Origin: Fischerella sp. CENA71 | Lineage (GTDB): Bacteria; Cyanobacteriota; Cyanobacteriia; Cyanobacteriales; Nostocaceae | Direction of reading: 5' to 3' | DNA length: 64,000 bases | Assembly: GCA_024239075.1 (NCBI GenBank) | Contig: JANBVI010000069.1 | Span: 1 to 64,000 of the forward strand | Part shown: positions 1 through 8,835 of the stretch, one piece after another | How the letters are laid out: every line of letters starts with the position of its first letter | Numbering within the stretch: the first letter of the stretch is position 1 | Position numbers and translations under genes: made by a program | The notes under the pieces: model-generated | What the model saw: only the letters and a program-made list of their open reading frames with translations | The model's database searches: none | Told to the model about the DNA's origin: nothing

Positions 1-217
1 TCAAAGAAAGAGGGTTTATTTCTCTGATGAAGAACATCTAAAACCTTAATTTTTATGCAAATTTAACTTTGATTATATTCTATCAGTTGTTTGTGTAATT
101 AATTCTGCTTAGTTACTTACCTTGAAGCCGCTCTTACGAGCGTCTACGCGTCTGTACAATAGTCAATGGTAATTGTTATGTTGTTATTCTCCCCATCTCC
201 CTTGTCCCCCTTGTCCC

Positions 218-871
218 TCACTCCCGCCAACATACTTTCACAAAATATGCCTCCCGTCCCCACAAATCCTGTGTATGTGTGATGTTTTCAATTTTTAAAT
301 TAAAAGGAATGGCAGTTGTGAGATATTTTTGTGCTAAAGCACCTACATCAGGGGCTAATTCTGCGGCTGTTGTTGCTGCCAAACCTAAACCTACGAGTTG
401 TTCTATTAGGCCTAGTGGCAATAGCATATGCATACTCAGAGCAAATCCCGCTGTCAACAACATTGCAACTGATGTATTTGTGCCACAACGGGGGTGTACA
501 GCTAAATGCCATTCTCCATTGATCAGTCGATGTAAAGCAAGTGTAACTGCACGTCGCAAGTCGCTAATATTTACCTCTCCGTAAAGATAGAATCCTTCTT
601 CTGTAGATAAACCACCAAATAAATTGTTATCTACCTGAATATTGTTGGAGGTCAAGGGTGAAAGATGGGTAACTTTTGATTCACTCAGAAGCCATACTGT
701 AGCATGTTCTAAAGCATGAACTTGCCGCAACATGAGAATTTCTTTCAACCCTGGAATAAAAGATAACTGTTTGAGTAAATCAGCATCTAACGTGGGTTGA
801 GGTGCTGTTAAATCAAAATTAAATAAGTCAAAACGAAACCCATCTATTTTGGTATCAGCAAAATTATTCAT
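218..871 (-). CDS. DUF6391 family membrane protein
   Basis: The 217-residue protein matches the cyanobacterial DUF6391 family as I recall it. It has a conserved HALEHATVWLL segment near residues 52-62 and HPRCGTNTSVAML near 125-137. A long hydrophobic stretch follows (about residues 134-165) that could form one or two membrane passes. The histidines and the cysteine suggest a metal or cofactor site, which is inference. No catalytic function is known to me. The gene stands alone, and the DNA upstream of its start is repeat-rich and lacks another gene for 600 bases. Confidence 0.8.
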   Translation of the reverse strand: MNNFADTKIDGFRFDLFNFDLTAPQPTLDADLLKQLSFIPGLKEILMLRQVHALEHATVWLLSESKVTHLSPLTSNNIQVDNNLFGGLSTEEGFYLYGEVNISDLRRAVTLALHRLINGEWHLAVHPRCGTNTSVAMLLTAGFALSMHMLLPLGLIEQLVGLGLAATTAAELAPDVGALAQKYLTTAIPFNLKIENITHTQDLWGREAYFVKVCWRE

Positions 872-1496
872 AAGAGCGCTGCTCCCTAAGATAATGGAGC
901 AATATATATTCCCTTCAAATTTAACCTTTGAGTCTATGGATTGTTGCTAATTTTTGTTGACTGTAGCAATTTTAGATTACCCTGCGCTTCGACACGGAAT
1001 GGCTACTTGTGTGCCTGTCGCTAACGCGCCTACCAAAGGTAGCTGCTGGCGCGTCTATGAATTTTGAATTGAGTTTACAGTTAATGTCTCATCGCAAATC
1101 TAAAATCCAAAATGAATCGATTAGGAGCTAAGGGTTAGGGGCTAGGTAGGTGCTAGAGGTAATAGCAATTCCCCATGCCCAATACCCAATACCCTCGCTC
1201 TTACAGTTGGGATGCTTAACCTGGCAAACATTTTTGTGGCGTTGCATAATAGCGGGATGATTTTGGAATTTGCATCAAAAATAATCACCGCGTCATTGCG
1301 TCTCCCCCTCTGTGCGTCAGCCTTAATCATCCCCTTATTCAGCAACGCTATTTTTCTCATTCTTGGACAAAACTGTCCTAATCCCTCACCCATGTTTCAG
1401 TATTCTGTAGCGCTGAATTTTGAAAGGTTCCCACTTTAACATCAGGCGTGAGGAGAAAAATGAACAAAAACCAATCAAAATGAGCTTTTCAGCATA
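872..1496. other. Gene-free interval with palindromic repeats and a MITE
   Basis: No convincing gene is present. The part at 980-1060 is a mosaic of GC-richer palindromic repeat pieces containing GCGCGTCTATG and CTACCAAAGGTAG, of the type scattered through Nostocales genomes. A 114-bp inverted-repeat element occupies 1237-1350 (listed separately). Open frames on both strands across 1142-1439 only translate the repeat. Confidence 0.7.
1237..1350. mobile_element. MITE-like element, copy 1
   Basis: This 114-bp element begins TGGCGTTGCATAAT and ends CAGCAACGCTA. Its ends form imperfect terminal inverted repeats of about 27 bp, including GGGATGATTT on the left and AAATCATCCC on the right. A second copy of the same length lies at 56301-56414 with about 90 percent identity by eye. 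It has no coding capacity. A run of T flanks both ends (TTTTT at 1231-1235 and 1351-1355), which could be a target duplication. The structure indicates a non-autonomous transposable element; the parent IS is not in the window. Confidence 0.8.
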
Positions 1497-1775
1497 CTAG
1501 TAATTTTGTTCGGTTATATTTGGATTTGGCAAAGGACAGCAATTGACATCATTCAAACAGACTTTGCCCCAGTGCAAAGCCCAGCGAACAAGAGCTACTC
1601 GATTGTCTGTACCAGTTTTGGTGAGAATGTTGCTGATATGGTTATCAACCGTACGCTTGCTAATTTCAAGCTTTGCTGCAATTTCTTGATTAGTTAAGCC
1701 AGCGGCCACTAAGTCGATAATTTGCAGTTCTCTGTCTGACAGACTTACAGGTGTCTGAGACTCGCCACCAGCCAT
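1497..1775 (-). CDS. Small LuxR-type HTH regulator, PedR-like
   Basis: The 92-residue protein is almost only a GerE/LuxR DNA-binding domain. The helix-turn-helix core is LTNQEIAAKLEISKRTVDNHISN at about residues 27-49 (longer than quoted elsewhere), followed by a C-terminal tail with three cysteines (KVCLNDVNCCPLPNP). There is no receiver domain. The size and the cysteine-containing tail resemble PedR, the redox-responsive small LuxR regulator of cyanobacteria that is controlled through thioredoxin; I recall that similarity but cannot align it here. It is monocistronic. The start at 1775 gives the MAGGESQ N-terminus. Confidence 0.85.
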   Translation of the reverse strand: MAGGESQTPVSLSDRELQIIDLVAAGLTNQEIAAKLEISKRTVDNHISNILTKTGTDNRVALVRWALHWGKVCLNDVNCCPLPNPNITEQNY

Positions 1776-2127
1776 GCTTTATTTCATCCTCCTTGGTATA
1801 TGTACTCAATCACTCTCTCATTCTAGAAGATTCTTTTGCTGGTGGGCATTTCAACTGTTAGTATTAACACTCTTTTCACAAAGTTTGTGAAAAACGGGGA
1901 ATTAGAGTTGGCAATAAGAGGGTTATAAATCAAAAAACATTCCACTGCTTTGACAAAATATATTTAAAGGCTAATAATCATACCAAGATAAAGCATTTTT
2001 AGCAAGCAAATTAATAATTATTAGAAATATAAAAAAGCTGTTTAATTGTGTTAAATCTCGCCCCCAAAATAGTAAAAATTATTGTAGATTCTTTACTGGA
2101 AAATCGTCTTCCAAAATTTAAAACCCA
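1776..2127. other. Divergent intergenic region
   Basis: This 352-base AT-rich gap separates the LuxR-type gene (leftward) from the fructokinase gene (rightward) and must carry both promoters. TTTTCACAAAGTTTGTGAAAA at 1871-1891 is a near-perfect palindrome (TTTTCACAAA / TTTGTGAAAA around one base) placed about 95 bases upstream of the LuxR start and could be an operator. I see no gene. Confidence 0.45.
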
Positions 2128-3105
2128 ATGAGTAATCCCCGTGTTCTGTGCCTGGGTGAGATTTTATTTGATTGTTTAGCTGATCAGTTGGGGCGATCGC
2201 TCGCCGATGTGGAGTCTTGGACTGCTTATCCAGGGGGAGCGCCAGCCAACGTCGCCTGTGCTTTAGTCAAGCTGGGTATCCCCACGGGATTTATTGGTTG
2301 TGTGGGCGAAGATCAATCAGGCAATGAACTAGTTGATTTATTGCAAAATATTGGCGTGGATACAACTGGTGTACAGCGCCATCCAACAGCGCCAACGCGA
2401 CAAGTTTATGTGGTTCGCTCTGTTGAAGGCGATCGCCACTTTGCCGGATTTGGACAGCACGATACCACAGAATTTGCTGATACCCGCTTGCAAGCCAAGC
2501 AATTACCCATCAAGCTTTTTGAAGCCGCAGATTTTCTGGTCTTGGGTACTTTGGAATTAGCCTATCCAGAAAGCACCAAAGCAGTTCACCGCACTTTGGA
2601 ACTAGCGGAAGAATATAACCTCAAAGTATTGCTGGATGTGAATTGGCGTCCTGTATTTTGGCCTAATCCTGACATAGCGCCGCAAACGATTCGTGCATTA
2701 TTCAAACAAGTCGATTTTCTCAAACTCTCACGAGAAGAAGCCGAATGGCTATTTAACAGCAGAAAACCAAGGGAAATTCTCAACCATCTCGACTCGATTG
2801 AAGGTGTAGTAGTGACGGATGGTGAACACGGTTGTGCTTACTCTTTTGAGGAACACGATGGTGAGTTACCCGCCTTCGCTGTAAATGTGGTTGATACGAC
2901 TGGCGCTGGAGATAGTTTTGTCGCTGGCTTTATCCACCAATTACTAACTCATGGAATCAAAAGCTTGAGTGACCCAGAAAAAGCTAAACAAATTGTCACC
3001 TATGCTAGCGCTGTCGGAGCATTGACAACAATGAAACCAGGTGCGATCGCATCTCAACCAACCACAGATGAGGTGGAAGCTTTTCTGTTGCAACAGGGTA
3101 AGTAG
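2128..3105 (+). CDS. Fructokinase, PfkB/ribokinase family
   Basis: The 325-residue protein is a full-length PfkB-family sugar kinase. It shows the N-terminal glycine-rich substrate motif GGAPANVA (residues 33-40) and the C-terminal signature DTTGAGDSFVAGF, whose aspartate in GAGD is the catalytic base and forms the anion hole. The overall pattern (LCLGEILFD start, AYPGGAPANVACAL, DVNWRPVFW) is that of bacterial fructokinases, which phosphorylate fructose released by sucrose breakdown. Substrate is inferred from family resemblance. A terminator hairpin follows the gene at 3144. Confidence 0.88.
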   Translation: MSNPRVLCLGEILFDCLADQLGRSLADVESWTAYPGGAPANVACALVKLGIPTGFIGCVGEDQSGNELVDLLQNIGVDTTGVQRHPTAPTRQVYVVRSVEGDRHFAGFGQHDTTEFADTRLQAKQLPIKLFEAADFLVLGTLELAYPESTKAVHRTLELAEEYNLKVLLDVNWRPVFWPNPDIAPQTIRALFKQVDFLKLSREEAEWLFNSRKPREILNHLDSIEGVVVTDGEHGCAYSFEEHDGELPAFAVNVVDTTGAGDSFVAGFIHQLLTHGIKSLSDPEKAKQIVTYASAVGALTTMKPGAIASQPTTDEVEAFLLQQGK

Positions 3106-3143
3106 TCTTTGGGAAGGGGAAAGGGGGAAATTTATTTTGATGA

Positions 3144-3172
3144 GTCGCGGGTGTTGAGATCCCCGACTTTTT
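3144..3172 (+). terminator. Rho-independent terminator after the fructokinase gene
   Basis: A hairpin pairs GTCGCGGG (3144-3151) with CCCCGAC (3161-3167), with one bulged base, and is followed directly by TTTTT. It lies 39 bases after the fructokinase stop codon. Confidence 0.7.
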
Positions 3173-3700
3173 CAAGGATACAGCTGGCGAATAGGGGGTA
3201 TGACCCCCTAATACAGATCAAGAAGTGAAATCAGAAGATACAGCTAGTTGAGAATCTAGTGACATCTCATTTGCTCATATGACACTGCATCCCTTACGTT
3301 AGAGACTATGAGTTATTACCCGAAACATCAGAGACGTTTATCTACCTTGCCATGATTCGCATCATGCTGAGGCGATTAGCATAAATTTTGACCCATCAAA
3401 ACTTTTCAAACACCCTCTAACAATATCGTTGATTTCATGTGTCCATATATTTTTTTTCTGTTTATTTTTCACACCCATTATTTTTTATCTGTAACGCTGA
3501 CCCATATTCTTTTGTGTTTGCTCATCTATCTGAGGTAATGTCTTACCCATCAGGTTTCTAAATGAGTCTTAATTTTGTTAACAAAAATCTATCTTGTGGT
3601 TAATTAAATCTACAAATATATATCTACAGATCGATGATTACCAAGAGAACTAATCATATCATTATTTATGTAAATAAATCATCAATTCAAAAATAAGATT
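3173..3700. other. Gene-free interval
   Basis: The gap between the fructokinase terminator and the CsbD gene holds one perfect 8-bp inverted repeat, TAGGGGGT / ACCCCCTA at 3192-3210 with an ATG loop. Otherwise it is AT-rich with no open frame worth calling. The promoter of the CsbD gene must lie in its right part. Confidence 0.5.
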
Positions 3701-3883
3701 ATGAGTATTGAAAACAGAGTAGAAGCAACTGCTAAAAACATTGAAGGAAAAGTTCAAGAATTAGTAGGCGAAGTAACTGGCAACCCCCAGGATAAAGCCG
3801 AAGGTCAAGCAAAGCAAGCAGAAGCAAATCTGCGCCATACTGTTGAAAATATTAAAGATGATGTAAAAAAGTCCTTAGATTAG
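3701..3883 (+). CDS. CsbD family stress protein
   Basis: The 60-residue, highly charged protein is a typical CsbD-like protein: ENRVEATAKNIEGKVQE at the N-terminus, then GEVTGNPQDKAEGQAKQ, then a helical tail. It has no membrane segment or cysteine. CsbD proteins are induced by general stress in many bacteria and their biochemical role is not known. It is monocistronic, with a strong hairpin 39 bases downstream. Confidence 0.9.
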   Translation: MSIENRVEATAKNIEGKVQELVGEVTGNPQDKAEGQAKQAEANLRHTVENIKDDVKKSLD

Positions 3884-3921
3884 TAAGAGATTAACTCTCT
3901 GAATGCTCTATAGCAACAATA

Positions 3922-3954
3922 AACCCCAACTTCTTAATTAAGGAAGTTGGGGTT
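3922..3954 (+). terminator. Terminator-like hairpin (AACCCC... repeat family)
   Basis: A 12-bp perfect stem, AACCCCAACTTC (3922-3933) with GAAGTTGGGGTT (3943-3954), lies behind the CsbD gene. It lacks a long T run. Nearly the same hairpin recurs at 9996-10024 and a related one at 32188-32213, so it is both a probable transcription stop and a dispersed repeat. Confidence 0.6.
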
Positions 3955-4068
3955 ATGATAGCATTTAAATTCTTAAATAAACTTTAAATAAACTCAGTTA
4001 TGAAAAAAGGTTAGCACCTAATTAAGTTGGCTCTAACCATAGTTAATATACACATACGCAAGATTATT

Positions 4069-4344
4069 CTAAACAGCACTTCTCCGTGTAATCAAACTCC
4101 AGATAAAAATAGCAATTATTGCACCAATGATGGCAACAATTAAACCTGGAATACTGAAAGTTGCTGTTGTAAGTGCCAAATTCCCCGTATTTAATAAATT
4201 AAATAAGCTTCCTCCAATTAATGAACCTATGATACCTAACAGCATTGTTGCAACTATTCCGCCACCTTGACGTCCAGGGTAGATTGCTTTGGCAATAGCT
4301 CCCGCTATAAGACCTAAAATTATCCAAGCAATAAGATTGATCAT
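4069..4344 (-). CDS. GlsB/YeaQ/YmgE family stress-response membrane protein
   Basis: The 91-residue protein has three hydrophobic segments: about residues 3-20 (IAWIILGLIAGAIAKAIYP), 29-48 and 66-85. The pattern GLIAGAIAKAIYPGRQGGG with a glycine-rich loop is diagnostic of the transglycosylase-associated (GlsB/YeaQ/YmgE) family of small inner-membrane stress proteins. The biochemical role is unknown. It lies close to the CsbD gene, which points to the same kind of stress regulation, although the two genes are convergent. Confidence 0.9.
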   Translation of the reverse strand: MINLIAWIILGLIAGAIAKAIYPGRQGGGIVATMLLGIIGSLIGGSLFNLLNTGNLALTTATFSIPGLIVAIIGAIIAIFIWSLITRRSAV

Positions 4345-4821
4345 AATTACTATTCCTCAAATATTTATTTCTAGTATAACGATTATTAACTCTCAACTTT
4401 TCTATCTCAAGTTCAGTTGAGACTCTATCGCAAGGGATAAACTATATACAATAATTTATATCAATCAATTAGTAAGATAAATCACGAATAAAATATTAGT
4501 ATTTTTTGTTAATACTTTATCGGTATAAATGCGATAAAAAGCCTTTATATATAGCCTTAAGATTGAGTAAAAGCGTTAAAATCAGGCAATGTGAGAGTGA
4601 TGTAAATTTTGAGATCCTCTTGAGTTCTATGTAATAATTTCAAAATGTTAAAGGTTATGCATCACATTGAGCAGTGTCATGTATTGTAACTTTTGTTTTA
4701 AAACAGTTAGATTTTGAATTTTTATAAATAAAAATAAATTTGACTAAATAATTCAATAAAGAGATCACTTAGCAAATTTATTTTCTTCTAAAAAAAGATG
4801 AACGGATACAATAGAATAACT
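4345..4821. other. Gene-free AT-rich interval
   Basis: This stretch lies upstream of the GlsB-family gene, which reads leftward, and downstream of the NarL-type gene. It must contain the promoter of the former. I see no gene, no repeat longer than chance and no recognisable operator. Confidence 0.4.
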
Positions 4822-4846
4822 GCGCTAAACCTTCAAGGTATAGCGC
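4822..4846 (-). terminator. Hairpin behind the NarL-type regulator gene
   Basis: GCGCTA and ACCTT (4822-4833) pair with AAGGT and TAGCGC (4835-4846), with one A-A mismatch and a one-base loop. It starts eight bases after the stop codon of the leftward response-regulator gene. The following bases on that strand are T-rich but lack a clean U run, so it may be an imperfect terminator. Confidence 0.5.
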
Positions 4847-4854
4847 GGTTTCAT

Positions 4855-5574
4855 TCACACTACTAACCCTGAACGCAGGGCGCGAACAGCAGCTTGGGTG
4901 CGATCATCAGCACAGAGTTTGTTTAGGATATTGCGAACGTGGGTTTTAACAGTCCCAACTGTAATATAAAGTTTTTCTGCGATTTGCCCGTTACTACATC
5001 CGGCGACAATTAACTCAAGAATTTCTAATTCTCGCTGAGTTAAAGGATAGGTTTCTAATACTTGTTCGTATTCTGGTGCGAGAGCATCTATTTTTACAGT
5101 TTTAGGTTTATCAATAGACTGATTTTCGGGAAAAACTTGTCGCATTTGTTGTAATACGACGTTGGCGATCGCCGGATCAATCCAGGAGTTACCTTCGTAT
5201 GTTGCTTGGATTGCTTCTGTTAATCTCTCGATGCTTGTATCTTTCATGTAGTAAGAATCAGCACCAGCAGCAAAAGCAGCAAGTACTGTATCCTCTGAGT
5301 GTTCCATTGTCAGGATAAGGATTTTAGTTGTCTGATCTCCTGTTTCAGTTTGCCAGTGTCTAAATCTGCGAGTGAGTTCCACACCATCCATGTCTGGCAA
5401 GCCTATATCTACCACAGCGACATCCGGCTTGGCACTTTCCAAAAGTTTCAAACCCTTAGTAGCATTTGCAGCTTCACCGATAACTCTAACTGTACTGTCA
5501 GTCTGTAATGCTGCTTTTAGTCCCATTCTTGTCAGATCATGGTCTTCAATTAAAACAATACTAATTTCGCTCAT
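4855..5574 (-). CDS. NarL/FixJ-type two-component response regulator
   Basis: The 239-residue protein has an N-terminal receiver domain (about 1-125) with the acidic pair ED at residues 10-11, phospho-acceptor aspartate in VVDIGLPDMDG (about residue 56) and the conserved lysine in YYMKDTS (about 110). A longer than usual linker follows. The C-terminal LuxR-type HTH (about 175-237) carries LTQRELEILELIVAG and TVKTHVRNILNKL. It is expected to bind DNA after phosphorylation by an unknown kinase. No kinase gene is adjacent; it is monocistronic. Confidence 0.92.
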   Translation of the reverse strand: MSEISIVLIEDHDLTRMGLKAALQTDSTVRVIGEAANATKGLKLLESAKPDVAVVDIGLPDMDGVELTRRFRHWQTETGDQTTKILILTMEHSEDTVLAAFAAGADSYYMKDTSIERLTEAIQATYEGNSWIDPAIANVVLQQMRQVFPENQSIDKPKTVKIDALAPEYEQVLETYPLTQRELEILELIVAGCSNGQIAEKLYITVGTVKTHVRNILNKLCADDRTQAAVRALRSGLVV

Positions 5575-6698
5575 TGCTACCTATACTCTCTACTAATTCC
5601 ATCTGTCGTAGGCCGACATTTAGTGATTTGTTTTTTGTATTTTCCAAAACCTAAGATAGATGATCTTTTAATAAATTTGCATCCACCAATAGAGATAGTC
5701 ATTTCAACGTTTGTTACTCACGTGCTATACTAAAATCTAGCCAAAGATATATGGCTAAATAAAAAATGACTATGAAATATTGACGTCAGCTGTAATTGAG
5801 TGCTACTGGGGATTGCGAACGAAATCAATGCAATTTGTCGGTGTAAAAGTAGCAAGCAAAAATTATGTTGGGCAAGAATGTTAAGCAATAAATTTATAAT
5901 AAATTTACCAGCACTTAACAGGTGCTGTAGTGATGAAAAGTTATTCCAAAAAATTTAAGCAATGAGTGGTGACTGTAAAACTAACTACTTAATCATCGTT
6001 TCATAAATTCTTACACAAGCCAGGTGCTACAACGGGGGAAACCCCCGCAACGTACTGGCTCCGCAACGCAATGGCTCCCCTACACCCTTATACCCTCACA
6101 CCCTAAAATCAGTATTTTTTGGGCAAAGTGTAAAAACCTACACCTGTCAGTTGAAGTGGATGGGCGTAACAGCCGTCTTTCTGTAATATTTAAAACACAA
6201 AACACAGCTTTACCTTAAACTCTCAGCTTGGTGCAGTTACTACCTTCTATTTTACTTAGCCCAAGCAACCGAAACAATAGGGATGTTAAGCTTTTCGTTT
6301 CATAGCAAAACTTTATCGCAACTCTGACCAATGGCTGAAGACGTTATTCAACCAGTCAATCTACAATTGGGTTGAAATGCTCTGTGGAGTATTTTTTTAC
6401 TAATATTCTTGATTTAGATTTGTTCTACTTTAAGTAATAACTGGAGGGAAAGGCAGATAAGCAATTGAAAATTCATAAATCTAATTACAGTAAGCATTAT
6501 GGCTACTAATGGTGTGAAAAATCAAAGCGTAACAGCTTACTTTTCTATGGGTAGATATGTATCTGGAAATTTAAATTTTTGCTGATTGCTAAATTTTAAG
6601 AAGTATTAACATTTTTAGTAATTAGCCATTAGTCTTACTCTGTTACTCTAGTCAGAAGAGTGAATTTAGGATACAAATAACTCAAATTTAACCAAGTG
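5575..6698. other. Long gene-free interval (1.1 kb)
   Basis: No intact gene is visible. Contents: a short inverted repeat AGCCA/TGGCT near 5738-5755; a nested hairpin at 6019-6059 in which GCCAG/CTGGC encloses CGGGGG/CCCCCG, followed by copies of CGCAACGCAATGGCTC-type repeat; and a short frame at 6331-6417 that reads MAEDVIQPVNLQLG, then TGA, then a hydrophobic segment. A 64-codon frame at 6024-6218 only translates repeats. The promoter of the receiver gene at 6699 should lie at the right end. Confidence 0.5.
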
Positions 6699-7130
6699 AT
6701 GGCGGCAAGAGTGATTAACATACTGCTAGTGGAGGATGATGAGGTTGATATCATGAATGTCAAACGGGCATTCAAAAAAGTCAATATTACTAATCCATTA
6801 CACATTGCCACTAATGGTATAGAAGCCCTAGCAATGCTACGTAGTAGTAATGGCGAACCTCCTAAAGTTCCTAATGATCGACGTTTGATATTGCTAGATT
6901 TGAATATGCCTAAAATGGGAGGGATCGAATTTCTCCAAGAATTACGCTCTGATCAACAACTCAGACTCACTCCCGTGGTGGTAATGACAACTTCTAATCA
7001 AGATAAGGACAGAGTAGAGGCATATAATTTGAATGTCGCTGGTTATTTGGTTAAGCCTGTGACTTTTAATAATTTTATTGAACTCATGACCACACTCCAT
7101 AAATATTGGACAATATGCGAAATGCCTTAA
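6699..7130 (+). CDS. Rcp1-like single-domain response regulator
   Basis: The 143-residue protein is a stand-alone receiver. It shows VEDDEVD at the N-terminus, the phospho-acceptor in LILLDLNMPKMGG, the switch threonine in VVMTTSNQDKD and the lysine in YLVKPVTF. The pattern resembles Rcp1, the partner receiver of cyanobacterial phytochrome kinases. No phytochrome is adjacent, but two receiver-histidine kinase fusions follow at 7295 and 8836. GTG at 6696 directly precedes ATG at 6699 and either could serve; I chose the ATG. Confidence 0.9.
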   Translation: MAARVINILLVEDDEVDIMNVKRAFKKVNITNPLHIATNGIEALAMLRSSNGEPPKVPNDRRLILLDLNMPKMGGIEFLQELRSDQQLRLTPVVVMTTSNQDKDRVEAYNLNVAGYLVKPVTFNNFIELMTTLHKYWTICEMP

Positions 7131-7294
7131 TTACTCAAGACTCAAGTGTCAATTGAAAATAGTTAACAACTAACAACTAACTTTTAACTAATGTACGGGC
7201 GAACTGCCTAAGCATTAACTAAAAAACTATCAAAATAGCTAGAAAAGTTCAATGTTATACGAGAAGCTGTATATAAGAGCAATAATGAAAAGCG

Positions 7295-8647
7295 ATGGAA
7301 GAAACGCTGAAAGTATTAGTTGTAGATGATGATGAAGTAGACCGCATGGCAGTCCGGCGGGCTTTGAAAACCGCTGGAATAAGTATACAACTACTTGAAG
7401 CTGATAATGCAAAAAGCGCGATCGCTCATTTGCAGGATAATTCTTTTGACTGCGTTTTTCTCGATTATCGCTTACCAGATCAAGATGGTTTGACCTTGAT
7501 CAACAATATACGTTCTCGTAATATAAAAGTGCCTTTAGTAGTCCTTACCGCACAAGGGGACGAACAAATAGCCGTCGAGTTGATGAAAGCTGGTGCTGTA
7601 GACTATCTCTCCAAGTCAAGAGTCTCACCAGTAACATTAACGCAAGTTTTACGAAATGCTATTCGAGTTTATCGAGCAGAAATGCAAGTAACCTTGGTTA
7701 ATCAGCAACTTCGAGAAAGTAATGAATTGCTAATTCGTAAAAATCAAGAATTGAAAGCCCAACAACAACAAATAGAACTACAAAACATCAAGTTAAAAGA
7801 AGCATCAATGCTCAAATCGCAGTTTTTAGCGACCATATCTCATGAACTGCGGACACCGATGAATGCTATTATTGGCTTCTCACAACTATTATTACGTCCC
7901 AAATGCGGCGATTTATCACCTCAACAAAGGGATATGGTGGAACGCATCCTCAATAATGGTAAGCATTTGTTAATGTTATTAAATGAAGTTCTTGATTTTT
8001 CTAAACTGGAAACCGGTCGATTAAGCCTAAAACCAGAAATATTCGATTTATCACAGGTAGTTAAAGCAACTGTCGCTGAAACGTTTTCTTTAGCAGAGGC
8101 AAAAAAACTTTCTGTACAGGTTCAAAATAACTTACAAAATAGTATGGTATTTAATGACCCTGTTCGTTTGCGACAAATTTTAATGAATCTGCTCTCGAAT
8201 GCGATTAAATTTACAGAATCCGGTAGTATTGGCGTAGACGTAAAAGAACTGCCAAATCATCACATAGAAATTGCAGTTTGGGATACAGGTATTGGTATTG
8301 CTCCCTCAGATTTAAAATATATTTTTGAAGCTTTCCGACAACTTGACCAGAGTCTAACTCGTAAATATCCTGGTACAGGTCTCGGTTTGCCAATTGTAGA
8401 TGCACTAGTCCAAATGATGGGGGGCAAAATCAGTATCGAAAGCCAATTAAATCAAGGTTCTGTATTTAGGATCACAATACCACGTCAAGTTTCATCATCT
8501 AAGCAACAAAATCAAGATGGAGCATCAAAAATTTCCTCAAAAATTTCTCAGGTATTACCATCAAAAAAGACTTTAAGTAAAAAACCAGATACATTCCATT
8601 TGCCACAGGAGCAAGTGCAGCAATTACCAAGAGAAAGACGAATGTAA
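7295..8647 (+). CDS. Receiver-histidine kinase fusion (REC-HisKA-HATPase)
   Basis: The 450-residue soluble protein starts with a receiver domain (1-125; VVDDDEVDRMAV, phospho-acceptor in CVFLDYRLPDQDG, lysine in YLSKSR). A glutamine-rich coiled-coil follows (about 130-175). HisKA has the phospho-histidine in FLATISHELRTPMNAI near residue 187. HATPase_c contains NLLSNAIKFTESG (N box), DTGIGIAPSDL (G1) and GTGLGLPIV (G2). A basic, low-complexity tail of about 55 residues ends the protein. With no membrane or input domain other than the receiver, it looks like a phosphorelay element acting between the neighbouring receivers. It starts 164 bases after the Rcp1-like gene. Confidence 0.92.
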   Translation: MEETLKVLVVDDDEVDRMAVRRALKTAGISIQLLEADNAKSAIAHLQDNSFDCVFLDYRLPDQDGLTLINNIRSRNIKVPLVVLTAQGDEQIAVELMKAGAVDYLSKSRVSPVTLTQVLRNAIRVYRAEMQVTLVNQQLRESNELLIRKNQELKAQQQQIELQNIKLKEASMLKSQFLATISHELRTPMNAIIGFSQLLLRPKCGDLSPQQRDMVERILNNGKHLLMLLNEVLDFSKLETGRLSLKPEIFDLSQVVKATVAETFSLAEAKKLSVQVQNNLQNSMVFNDPVRLRQILMNLLSNAIKFTESGSIGVDVKELPNHHIEIAVWDTGIGIAPSDLKYIFEAFRQLDQSLTRKYPGTGLGLPIVDALVQMMGGKISIESQLNQGSVFRITIPRQVSSSKQQNQDGASKISSKISQVLPSKKTLSKKPDTFHLPQEQVQQLPRERRM

Positions 8648-8730
8648 TTTTAGTCATTGGTCATTGGTAATTCATTCGTCGTTAGTATTTGATATATATT
8701 TGGTTGCTTAAAACAACAAATGACCCTTAC

Positions 8731-8790
8731 GCGTCTACATGGGGGAGATCCCCATAGACGCGCAAGCGGCTTCCCGAAGGGTAGACCGCG
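8731..8790. repeat. Palindromic intergenic repeat
   Basis: GCGTCTA and ATGGGG pair with CCCCAT and AGACGC at 8731-8762 to form a long hairpin. It is followed by AAGCGGCTTCCCGAAGGGTAG, a repeat that recurs in diverged form at 59165-59195 (AAGCGGCTTCTCGAAGAGTAG). In both copies the inner CTTC..GAAG arms are complementary, so the changes are compensatory. This is a dispersed cyanobacterial repeat, not a gene. Confidence 0.7.
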
Positions 8791-8835
8791 CTGGCTCACA
8801 AATGACTTCAAGAATATATTATTTATCAATATAAT

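Noticed and set aside
1142-1439. Open frames on both strands over the first MITE
   Set aside because: They only translate the inverted-repeat element and flanking low-complexity DNA.
6024-6218. 64-codon frame in the 5.6-6.7 kb gap
   Set aside because: It consists of hairpin and repeat sequence (CGCAACGCAATGGCTC type) with no protein-like pattern.
6331-6417. Small membrane peptide MAEDVIQPVNLQLG interrupted by TGA
   Set aside because: A single TGA to TGG change would give a 28-residue hydrophobic peptide, but there is no ribosome site and I know no matching photosystem or cytochrome subunit.
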